Origin: Anarhynchus alexandrinus
Lineage: Eukaryota; Chordata; Aves; Charadriiformes; Charadriidae
Length of the DNA stretch: 64,000 nucleotides
Direction: 5' to 3'
NCBI GenBank assembly: GCA_008711295.1
Contig: VUYV01000054.1
Location: 4,675,117-4,739,116, forward strand
Below are positions 49,345 to 60,000 of the stretch, piece after piece. Position 1 is the first letter of the stretch, and the number at the start of each line of letters is the position of its first letter. The translations under genes were made by a program, and so were the position numbers. Under the pieces are notes generated by a model, which saw only the letters and a list, made by a program, of their open reading frames with translations, did no database searches and was not told where the DNA came from.

Positions 49345-52300
49345 CTAGGAGGGGAAAAAAAAGGCAAACCTAGATGAGCTTAAGTTTGATTATTACAATT
49401 TCTCTTTTACCCGTACAAGCATGGATTTCCACCCCCACCCTCCAATTATTGTGGTTATTGGTTTGTTTTTTAAATACAAGTGTTTCAAAATTACAGCATT
49501 TACTCCTTAAGGATGAGTACTTGGAGAGTTCACAAAGAAAAGTAGTTATTTTGGCTGTTAAATTTAAATTAGCCTTTTAAAAAATAAACCAGGTAAAATT
49601 TTGGCATCCTGGAGGATCCTTCTGAACTAATACATGTTATCAAAACACTTATCTAGCTAACACACATCACAATTTAATGTGCTGTGCACATCTACGATAT
49701 TTCAAACCAGTAATTTATTCACTCCAATTATCCGTAAGTTAACAATTTTTGTGAGATATGCTGAGAAGTTTTATATTAATCCAGTTTCACAAAAACCCAA
49801 TTTCCAAAATATGTTCTTATTCCTGAATTGAGAGCTATCTGAACAAGTAATTTTTCAAAAAGCAAAACAATACCATTAAGATCTGATAAAAATCTTTAAC
49901 TAAACTACAATTTTAAAAACAATATATGCAGATATACACACATCCATGTACTTGGAGGTCTGGAAAAGAGTAAGGACTTCATCCATTTTTCTTTACAGAA
50001 GGCATTATGGACTTGAATACAGGCTGTGTATATTATTCTGTCAACTAGCAATTTCATTGGCTCTTAATATTACAGGAATGTCCACTTCAACTACAAAACT
50101 TAGCAGTTATGGATCTCCTTCACTGGCCATTCCTCCTCCCCACCTCCCCAAAAGTCCCTTCCTTTAACAGAATTCACAGCAACCAGGATCTCTTTGTAAG
50201 ATTGGGAAAGTAAGTTATTTTTAAAACATCTAGCTGAACTACTTCTGCAAAACCCCATTAAAGACTCAGAGCCAGAATTTAAAGAAGGGTATAAGATGTT
50301 CCCACTGAACATTTTGTCAGAAGACTCAGTGTTCCAGTCACAATTTTTCCCCTATAAGATACCTAGTAGTGCAAAAATTACAAGGGTCAGATCGCTGTAA
50401 AGCTGTAAATTCAGTATTGAAATAGCTGCTCTTTTTACTTACATTTCCTATATCCTAGTCTGCATTAGGATAGCTAACACAACATCAAACTAAACATTAG
50501 CTTTCAGAATAAAGTCACTTTTTGATAGTAAATTGTTTCCCAAGACATACTGATCTCTGACATTCCAGCAATTAATTTACATCCTTAGCTTTGGTTCCAA
50601 TATTTGGATGAAGAGCATCTCATGATCATTAAAACTGCAGACATCTGCCAATTCCAGGACAAGGAAACAGTAGACAGGCATGACTTCTTTCCAACCACCG
50701 GAACATGACATGTATCTTTTGAAGTTCGTCTCCTCAAAGATGGTTCCAGTTGAATCAGCCTAGATTAGCTTGCCTTTTAATAATACTCTAAAATATTTTG
50801 CCTCCCTTTACTGTCTGGAAGGCTTTTTATAGTTTTGCAGACTGGAAGGTAAGACAAGACTAGCAGGCATAACAACAGACTAAATTTGGACTTGCAATTA
50901 ATTGTATTTCCCTGAAAACATGTTGATTTGCACACTCGTGTTCAAGTCTAATATATTATTTCAGGCTCTTTGAATAATCTCTCAACAAGTTAATCCTGTA
51001 TGACTTTCCCTTGTGCTCACGGTGAAATTCACATCATGTTTCCACTTCCTGCATTCATGTTGAAAAGCACAGAGAACCTGACAATATTAAAAGTTTTTCT
51101 GTGAGGCCAAGTAAGGACCCAACCATTATTTCTTCAGTTTTGGAGCTGCTTCTTTTTCCAAATAATTTTTCTTCCTCTGTCTCTTAGGCTCAAAGGATGC
51201 AAGGAACAGTAAAGAGATGCACATGCACAGACAACAAAAGCTAAGGCTGATAGTTTACAATAGCAGGGAAGGATTTGGAGCCTTCCAGACTGCTCTTTGC
51301 TTCCTAATTATAGTCTGCCAGTACTGACGACCACCTTTTTGAAATGTAAGGAAGGAGAGCTGAGGTATCTGGCAGGATTCACTCACCTAACTTCAGATGA
51401 CTAATGATTATTTCCTTACATTGCCCAAGTCCTAGCTGGTCATCTAGACTTACTTTACATTAAATGGAGAGAAGTAGAACATTCTATTCTATTCTAAGTA
51501 CTTTCTTAGAGAGTTTCGTAATTCTTTTAAAGTTTTGAATGAGGCAAATCACAGAATAGAAGCATTTATTATTCTCCAGAGTTCAGAGGGCGTGCAGACA
51601 ACGAATGAGAGAAATTTCAGACATGTTCAGACATACCGTCAGAAGACATGAATTTCATCTTTTTTTAGGAACATTAGATTACCAAGCAAATATTTAATGG
51701 CCCCTTTCAACTCTAGATTCCATCCGTATAAGGTGACTTTTTTCTTTTAGGGAGTGAATATACTTGTGGCTATTTTCCTGACTTAGTTCATAGCAACCCA
51801 CAATCAAATAACCTCAGAAATTAAGAAATCCTTCCTTAATGAAGGTTTTGGAAGGTTACTGCTTAACTTACTCATATGACTTAGTGACTCAAATAACGGC
51901 TTGGTGTGCCTTTTCACGTCTTTTCTTGCCTTTAATATACACAAAGCCAAAGGCTTAGAATTACTTCAAGAATTTACAAACTGAACTTCCAAGAGAAAGA
52001 CATCTAAACCAGTTTGCAGTGCACACTGCTAGGAGCTATCCTGAAACTTGAATTTGCAAAGGCTTATATAAGATGACAGCAGAGTATCGCTTGGGATTGT
52101 ATGAGAAATTAAGCACCTGCAGAAATGTGGGAGAAGTTACCTGGCATTTCAGAGGTTGGAGGAGGGGCAAACTTTAAAAACTGATACATATGCCAACGGC
52201 ACACAAATAATCCTCCTAAGTGCAAACCAGGACCTCTGGTTGACCAAGCAGGAAAACAAACTGGGGACTTCCAGTTCTGAATAGCATAATTATGGCAGTA

Positions 52301-53503
52301 ACTAATATGGTTATATTAATATATAGTTATAGTTGACATTTGTTTTGAGACACGCACCCCCAAAAATAAATCAAGTTGCATCACAGTTATGTAAAACTGT
52401 TGAGCCATCAATTCATCGACATGACAAAACCAGAAAACACAGAAGTTCTCCTCGAGATAAGTGTTAACTTCCTTAAGATTTCCTTAGAGAGACTATTTGT
52501 ATTTTGAAACAATGTCTTAATTGAGCATTTGCAAAATGTGCCCAGAATACTAGATTAATATCTTGACAGGAGTGTATTATATTCAGTTTTGGTAACATTT
52601 ATCAATTGAACAACATTATCATTCTGTTATCAAAGAAACACTTTTTGTAACATGCGAGGATGTGCTGACATGTCTTCAGTGAAAGTTTTTAGCTCTTTTT
52701 AACAATCTATTTATATGGATCCCTTGCACAGGAGTATTTCAGTCACCTGATTATTTCTATCACACTTGAAAGTGTCACAGTTCATCTGTTTACACAGCTG
52801 GATAACTACACAATGAACGGCTGAATCAAGCACAGTGTTTTCTTAGCCTTGAGGTATCAATGAGCAAAAGTCATTCCTAGTGTTCTTCTGATCAAGGATA
52901 CAACTACACAAAAATAATATTAACTCCAGTCAAAAAACAGATGTCAAATAAAAATGTTTCCAAAGAACACCATTCTTTCATAAATGTACAAAAGCAGACA
53001 TACAAATACACTGTGTGATGCAGTTGTTGTAACTATGAAAATAATTCTGAAAACTGAGGAAAATTGCTAGATTTAGTTATCAGTCAGAGAAACTACAAAT
53101 CTCTCTACGGAAACTGAATCACGAGTTTCTGGACATCTGCTCTCCATGGCAAAAAAAAAATTCCAACCGTATAAACCCCTAAACGATTAAAGTACAACCC
53201 CCTTTGGCATTCATAATTTTCCAGCAACTACATACAAAATAGCTTCTGGCCAAATTAGAAGCCTTTGCGTTTAGAAAAATCTGCAGGGAACCATTTTTCA
53301 AAGGAAAATATTTCTATGCCAGAATGGAAAAAAAAAATTCAACAGGAAACCATAGACTTAAGAGGCACTAGAAACATTAATACACAGTACAAGAAGATTA
53401 AAAGTATCTGTAATAATTATTGCATCCTTGAAAACAAGCTACAGAATGTTGTAATTTCCTAAGAATAAATTAAATCCCCTCCATTGTCCTGCTGCTCACT
53501 TAC
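49345..53503 (-). other. RALGPS2: RALGPS2 intron (4159 nt)
   Basis: The donor is GTAAGTG and the acceptor is CCCCTCCTAG. A possible short CR1 3'-end relic (GGCCCCTTTCAACTCTAGAT at about 51700-51719) is too short to call. A tandem ATTCT triplet lies near 51481-51497. The rest is AT-rich with nothing recognisable. Confidence 0.85.
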
Positions 53504-53596
53504 CGCCCACGTTTTAGTCAGCCTGAAGATTGGAGCACTCTGTAGGCCTGACACAACTGCCATAAGAGCATGCAGATTATTCAGCTCATACAGCTT
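53504..53596 (-). CDS. RALGPS2: RALGPS2 exon: RasGEF catalytic domain
   Basis: This exon has 93 nt (31 codons, phase 0 at both ends) and encodes [20 protein letters not shown] then [11 protein letters not shown]. This is the RasGEF motif L-x-x-L-x-N-(L/F)-x-(A/S)-x-x-A-(V/I)-x-x-(G/A)-L, which forms the hydrophobic core of the catalytic domain. The acceptor is GTCCTCAG and the donor is GTAAGTG. Its length allows in-frame skipping, but that would remove core helices. Confidence 0.96.
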
Positions 53597-55760
53597 CTGA
53601 GGACAAAAACATGTACAATAACAATAAACAACATTCCAAGTGCTGTCAGTAATGAATATAGAATAAATAAGAATCTAAAAATGAAGAAATTTTGCATGTT
53701 GTAAAATGAAGAGTTAGTTACAGTGAACTGCTGTACACCCACACCACTTTTATGGCACCTCCTAATATTTTTCCCTACTACATCTATACAGTTTTGGATT
53801 AGACTATACTAGCTGTTTCATAGTCTATAGAGAACCCTTAAAAAAAAAAATCTATATAGGCATACATCTTGGAACATACATCAGAAGTGCCAGAATTTTT
53901 CTGACATTCAAACCCAACAAATTCCATTCATAGCATTCAATAGAATTTTAAAACTTAACATGCCAAAAAAGGATAACCCAGTTGTGAATGATGTAATCAT
54001 GGCAGTACTTAATATTGTAAATGAATTTGGCACCGCAAGTTTATGTAGCTACCATCAAAGCCCCCAAAAATATTGTTGCAGGATGAAATCAAGCAGGTAA
54101 ATTTCAAAAGCCACTTACCTGGAGTACTTATCTCGCTGAAAGACAATTTGGGGGGTATGACAACTAAAACTAACTAGTGGAAAGGAATAATGAAGTCAAA
54201 ATTGAACACAGAAAACATCAGGGTAAAAGAATTTTCTTTAAAAATCTCTACAAAATACTGCACGTAAGTGCATTTTCTTACATATTTGGAATTTCCCTCT
54301 CCTCTTTTTTCTTTTCCTCTGCCTCCAAAACCATCAATCTGCCTTGGCCAATTGACTACTGGTACTACTGTAGTGAAAGCTTAAAAATGATCCAACAGAA
54401 AATGCTGTTCTTTAAGCCCTTCTGCAACATCAATTATTCTGATAGCTATGAGCACCCAGGGATTTTTGGTGGAGTGCACACGAACTGAGGTCTTACCCCT
54501 AACAAAAAGACTTTGATAAAGAAATGGATACTCAATCACATTATTCAAATCCTGTTTAACCTGTTTGGAAAATTCACCAAGGTAGGTTACTATTCTAGCT
54601 AGAAACAATACAATAATATAAGGAACTCTTCATACTCGAGAAATGGTGGAAGTCACTTTTCCTCCTTGAAACTCAGTTTACCCAAGTGTTCTTTATTAGG
54701 AGGCCTTTCGTAAGATCATAGGACAAAAAAGTTAGACTAACCTGATTCTGAATAAGTGCTGAATATCTGAGGAGACCTTATATTTGGAAGGCCAAAAGCA
54801 AAACTGCAAGGATGGGTTTCTGGCTAATAGTTTTGGAGCAGGGCAAATTATAATCTCTCTAACACACTGGCAGAAAACTAACAGCCTTTTATAGAACAAA
54901 GTCCTCATAGGTATTACTCAGAAATGCCGTATTTAATGCTTACTTGTCAGGACACCCTAGTAGCAATTTCAGTCTGGGAACCCAGAACCCTATGATTCCA
55001 GCATGACTACTGATGAACAAGTCTGTCCACACCTACTGAAGAAGTGTTTCCCTCTCCTAATCCTCTTTTGGGAGGATTCTTTAGTAACTGTGTGTAAAGG
55101 GCAATCAGTATTTTGTGGGGTGAGGTGTGGGGGGTGGATATTTGCCATATACCATAGTCCTACTATTTTTCCAAATAGTACTGCTGGTGCTTGTCTCCTC
55201 ACCTACACAAATAACCCTTCCCCCCAACCACGCACACATCCCCAAACAAGGCAATAAAGTTCACTGTGGCTAAGGACAGTGTAGCTGATTAAAAATGAAA
55301 AAAGGGATTTCATAGCTGCTGCCAGCATTGAAACAGAAGTCATAACCAGACAGGATAATCTGGGAACTTCAGGGGAACGCAACTATTAAGTCCATTTAGT
55401 TCATGCATAAAACAATATAGTATGAGATACCATTAAAGGACTGCTAGCTAAATTACAGATAGATAGTTGTCAGCACAAAGAATACACTGTAAAGTGGATT
55501 TACAGTTTCTCTGAAGAGAAGTTAATTAGTGTGACCCCTGGCACCAAGCTGCTTTGATGATAGCTTTGGTGTAAATAGAAAATCCTTCAAATGGTACTAA
55601 CTGCAGTAACTTCGTGTTAGCAGCCATACGTAAGGAAAGCAGCAGATAATAGATATAGTAAGTAAATGAACAGATATAAAAAATGCCCCATGGTTTCCTG
55701 GTTTTTGTAATTGTGATTTTTACAACTCATAGGTAAGCAAAGCTCAACTAACTAATTGTT

Positions 55761-55926
55761 AGAGTACCTAATGGTCAAAACCCTGCAACATTTCAGCAGA
55801 CCCTGCTCTCTGCAGTCCAATGATGAGATCAGGCATGTTCAGAGTGCTGTGCCCAAAGTGGAGCAAGCACTGGCAAGTCCCATCCAAGTACTAACCAAAC
55901 CTGACTCCACCTGGCTTCCAAGATCC
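55761..55926 (-). pseudogene. Two 5S rRNA-like remnants, head to tail
   Basis: Reading the minus strand, 55926-55878 gives GATCTTGGAAGC and then GGTTAGTACTTGGATGGGA, which matches the middle and 3' half of vertebrate 5S rRNA, including the box C region. Next, 55853-55795 gives CACTCTGAACATGCCTGATC, TCATC and later GCAGGGTC, which matches the 5' half of 5S. The halves are in the order of two adjacent copies, each lacking part. A faint further match (AGTACCTAATGGTC on the plus strand) extends the left copy to about 55761. Neither is intact, so neither should give functional 5S RNA. An alternative is a fragment of a 5S-derived SINE. Confidence 0.7.
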
Positions 55927-56009
55927 ATTCTGCAGTAGGACCACACAGGTGAACCTCCTTGCCTCTATGGAGGGACATGGATTATGAGGCAAATTTTTGT
56001 ATGTTTGTA

Positions 56010-56032
56010 TTTTTTTTTTTAAAAAAAAAAAA
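56010..56032. repeat. T11-A12 palindrome
   Basis: A run of 11 T is directly followed by 12 A, a perfect inverted repeat with no spacer. It lies about 85 bases from the 5S-like remnants and may be a relic of retroposon A-tails or of slippage. Confidence 0.75.
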
Positions 56033-57003
56033 GAACTGATTTTTAAAAATAATGAGGTGAAGGTACATTAACTCATCTGATATCAAAGGATATTTAAGAG
56101 ATCCTTTAAAGTTTATGGCCACAGCATGATTATTGAGCAAAGCCTGTGGAGTCTTACAAAATTAGCTTGCTTTGCCCAAAATTTATAGTCAAATCCCACA
56201 GAAGTAAAATATTACTTCATTAAAAATGTCTATATCATGACAAAGAATGCATTTGCAAAATTAATACCAAGGTATTTAACAAAAATTGTACATTTTTTTT
56301 TTTGCAGGTAACCTGAGGTGGTCATAGAAGTTAGCTGTAGTAACAGTCAGCCACTGTCTGACAGCAAAAACTTGAAAAACATTCCTATCTCCACACTACA
56401 ATGAAGAAGTTTCATTCTGTTTGAAGGGCCAGGACTCTGGTTCACCTATGTGTAAGTCAAGATTTGCTGACCCTTTTCTCAATGTTAGTTCTAAAGGTTT
56501 TCAGGAAGATATCACAGGATGAGAGCTCTAAAATGTTGCCTGAGTTCAAGTATATTTTTGTAACAATATTTATTAAGTTGATATTATTTATGCCACAATT
56601 GGAACAAGCGATAACAGATCCTTTCCTTCCAATAGTAAAAGCAAACAAACTACTACAGTTCCAACTGATACTGTTTGAACTGAAACTACACACAGCATTT
56701 TGGTTTTTAGAAAACACATCCGGTAAATTATATTATCTAATAAACAATATTTGAAGTAAGGCATCTTTGCATTTCAATAGCTAAGCTTTTTTTTTTTTTG
56801 TAAACAAAGACTTTCATTTCAGGACTTTGGTCTGTCACTATTTTTGACAACTTTGTTACATGCAGAAGCCAAACAGATACAACCACAGCTAAATCAGGTA
56901 TCAGATAAATATTTACCCATGTGTATTTTTGAACTGACCAACTTAAGTATAAGAACTTTCATCATGGTGAATCCCCCCTACACAACCCAATCCAAATTCT
57001 TAC

Positions 57004-57093
57004 CTTCGCAGTTTTAATATAGTGGCTCAAAACCTCAGCTCTTATTTTTAAAGTTTGTGCATGTAGAATCTCTCTAACAACCCAGAAGCTTAC
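57004..57093 (-). CDS. RALGPS2: RALGPS2 exon: early RasGEF helix
   Basis: This exon has 90 nt (30 codons, phase 0 at both ends) and encodes [20 protein letters not shown] then [10 protein letters not shown]. The pattern (F)-x-x-W-V-x-x-x-I-L and R-A-x-x-(L/I)-x-x-(Y/F)-I-x-x-A is the conserved RasGEF region in which the domain's first helices contact the GTPase. The acceptor is TTTTCTTTTTAG and the donor is GTAAGAA. The exon itself starts with GTAAGC, so acceptor and a donor-like sequence sit back to back. This is the most upstream RALGPS2 exon found in the window. Confidence 0.95.
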
Positions 57094-60000
57094 CTAAAAA
57101 GAAAATTTGCCTTTTTAAAATACAGAGCTTCAACATTACACTTTTAATACGTTTATTTCATAAATAATACATTAGAAGTCTCACAGCATTCAACTTCCAT
57201 CTATAAAGTTGAATACATACTAGAAGATGCAAATGCTTATACTATAAAATCACAACCAATATAACCCAGATACTAATAAAAAACTTTTTTGAAGTGTTTT
57301 GCTCTGTTATTCTGCTCATTCTTATCCAAGGTACCTTCTACCATTACATGGTCAAGCAGTTGCTTAAATCAAATAATAAATCCAACTTATACTTAGAATT
57401 GAATCTTATATCTTTCATAACTGGTAGCCATGCAGTCCACTATTTTGTTGGAGAGTGCATGTTCTGGTGCCCGCTTTTCCCAGTAAGCATGTGGGTAGGT
57501 AGAACTTGTCTGTGTAAAATCTGTCACATCAGTTAGTTGTGTATAAAGACATTGGGATCTGTTTTTCTAATGAGAAAAAACCTTCTCTGCTTCCAGTACA
57601 TCTCAAAAAACCTCAGCAGAATCAGTTATGCACAATCTATGCAAACAGACTTGTTTTCAGGCTAAGTTTGAACATGAGATCTCACAGACACAAAGCAAAT
57701 GACAAAACTCTCAATCTTCAAACAATGTTCTCCCAAGAAAATAGAATCATGAAGAAATTTTATTAGGAGAGTCTACAAAATGAAGGAATACAAAACCTGA
57801 AATTGAGTTATATCCTTTGATTTTGCTTTTCCACAGCTTAAAAGCTGCACTAGTCAACTCACAGATGAGTTGAACAGCTTCAAGTACAGTTCACCAACAT
57901 TTCCAAATTCCCAACACCTCTAAATAAAAATAATAATCAGACTGATATCACCTGAGCAAAACTGTAACATAAGGTAGGAAGCCTCTGCTATAACTTAGAG
58001 TTTATAGTTTGTACTCTTATTGCTGGCTATGCTGATTACCTGCTAATACACAGCACGCTACCATACTTATCTGTTCAGTTTTATTGGAATAACTTCACTG
58101 TTGTAGAAAAATCACTGTTATATTCAGTATGGTATGACGGATGGATGCTGCATTTCGTAGTTACATGAATGCATCACAAAAGCTGTACCTCAAGAATGTT
58201 TTATTAACAGGTCTAAATTCTAATCTTTTCTCCTCCCATGACCTCTGCCCTCATATGCTTTAGCATGAAGTACAATGATAGAAAATAAACATCTTCATAA
58301 CTGTAATAAAACAACAGCAAATAATTAGCAAATGGTAACAAATACCGTAGCTTTTATTCATGTATTCACTACAAGTTAGGAAAAATGAACAATTAGCAAG
58401 ATACAGCGTGACTGCCATTTACAAAGCTACTGAAAACAGTGTATGAAATGTATGCTTTCATACATAAACATCTTTCAACCTGTGATGCTGCTTTGATTTT
58501 TAAGTGATGCTAAACCACTTATCGTAAACTAACATTGCGTATATATTCATGTCCCTGCCTAAATTTTCAATTAAAAAAAATGAAATATCCTGTTTATCCT
58601 GTTTCACTTTCTACAGTATGACAGCGCTTTATACAGAACAGCATGAGAAGATCCACACCTCCACAATTACTACATTTTCAGTGAAGTTACAGCAATCTGA
58701 TGAGAACTGGGATGTCAAAACACAAGAGTTCTTTGGAACCGGAAAATGGAAGAACTATAAAAAAAACACACACCAAAAAGCCCACAAACATCTTGCATAA
58801 AAACTGCTTTCCCTTGGTCTGTTTGTCTAAGACTGTATTAGCCAGGAAAGAATTAGCCATGGAGCTCAGTTTTCTTTTTCCTTTCTTTTTCTTTCTTTTT
58901 TTTTTTTTTAAAAAAGTCTCTCCAGATAAACTGTTACCCTGACAAATATAAAAAATAGTTCTGTGCAAACAGCATTACTATAAAATACATAAGTACTGAA
59001 TACATAAATACTAAAGTACAGTACTTCAAAATATTGTCAAAAAAGTTAAACCTCAGTTTGATGTGCTGCTGTAGTTATACAGCTTGAGAAAACCAACTTT
59101 TCCCTTGACTGCTGAACAAGTTTCTAAGGAGATACTTTCCCTTTGAAGATCAAGGGAATTTAAATTTTTAACATAGATTTTCATATCATAAAGAATCAGG
59201 TAAAGACAACACACATATTGCTATGGCTTTAAATCCCAAATCTCATCAGTCTCAAGTTAACAGAGCATCAATGTAATAGGAGACTGCTTGCGGTAGGCCA
59301 GACTATGAAACACTTGCTCAAAATACAGAGCAATGCTCAATCATTTTCATAAGGATGAAAAAACAACCAATTTACTATGTTGGCCCTGACTTCTATGGAA
59401 GTTCATTAGTATCATAGTGACATAAGCACTGCACCGCACGAGTACTCTTGTTTACTCAAGGAAGCCTGGTTTCCATCCCAGTCCCAGCCAGGCCCAGTTT
59501 CAACACTTCCAAGCTCTTGCAGGAAAAACAAACCAGAAAAAAATGCAAAACTTTCTTCGAAACTTAGAGCTATCCAGTCCTTTCAGTGACAGAGTAAGCA
59601 GGAGATAAAGAATTAAACACACTTAACCATTTCCACTCCAGCCACCTCCACTCCTCTTTGATGTGTTTTTATTGGCATTGACATTGGGTTTTGGCTGGTC
59701 TTGTCTATTCACTGGTGTCTTTAGACAGCATGCATTCCAAATATTGGAAATAAACAATTTAAATAAATCCTTTTGTTTCAATAGGCCACTTTATCATTCT
59801 TCACATAAATAATACATATTTGTTCCACACACATTTTGTAGTTATTTTGCTTCAAGTCCTCTCTCACTGCATTTAAATGTTATTATTTCTCACACTGTCC
59901 CACCAATATCAATCAGATAGATGACCCACAGCCTTTGGGCATCAATGCCTTTGATACCAGTTCAAGACAGCAATTAACCCTTGACCTTAATGGGAAGACT

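Larger units (their letters stand above)
53597..57003 (-). other. RALGPS2: RALGPS2 intron (3407 nt) with 5S-like remnants
   Basis: The donor is GTAAGAA and the acceptor is GTCCTCAG. It contains a pair of 5S-rRNA-like remnants (55761-55926) and an adjacent T/A palindrome (56010-56032). A G-rich patch lies at 55117-55136. Overlapping open frames near 56457-56754 on both strands have no recognisable content. Confidence 0.85.
990..57093 (-). other. RALGPS2: RALGPS2 locus (12 internal coding exons)
   Basis: RALGPS2 is a guanine nucleotide exchange factor that loads GTP onto the small GTPases RalA and RalB. It has an N-terminal RasGEF (Cdc25-homology) domain, a proline-rich SH3-binding linker and a C-terminal PH domain that targets membranes. 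The twelve exons listed separately are all flanked by AG and GT. Split codons match at every junction, so they join into a 1227-nt frame of 409 codons without a stop. By recall of the human protein (583 residues), this corresponds to about residues 100-508. The first coding exons must lie right of 64000 and the last left of 1. The nearest alternative is the paralogue RALGPS1, but peptides such as [12 protein letters not shown] and HKMNTAEFKSATFPNAG fit RALGPS2, and so does the nested ANGPTL1 gene. Confidence 0.95.

Noticed and set aside
51690..51725. Possible CR1 relic (GGCCCCTTTCAACTCTAGAT)
   Set aside because: It resembles the CR1 3' end for only about 25 bases and lacks flanking CR1 sequence; too short to call.
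55756..55938. A 60-codon plus-strand open frame as a possible peptide
   Set aside because: It coincides with the 5S rRNA-like remnants, which explain the local sequence better than a coding gene.
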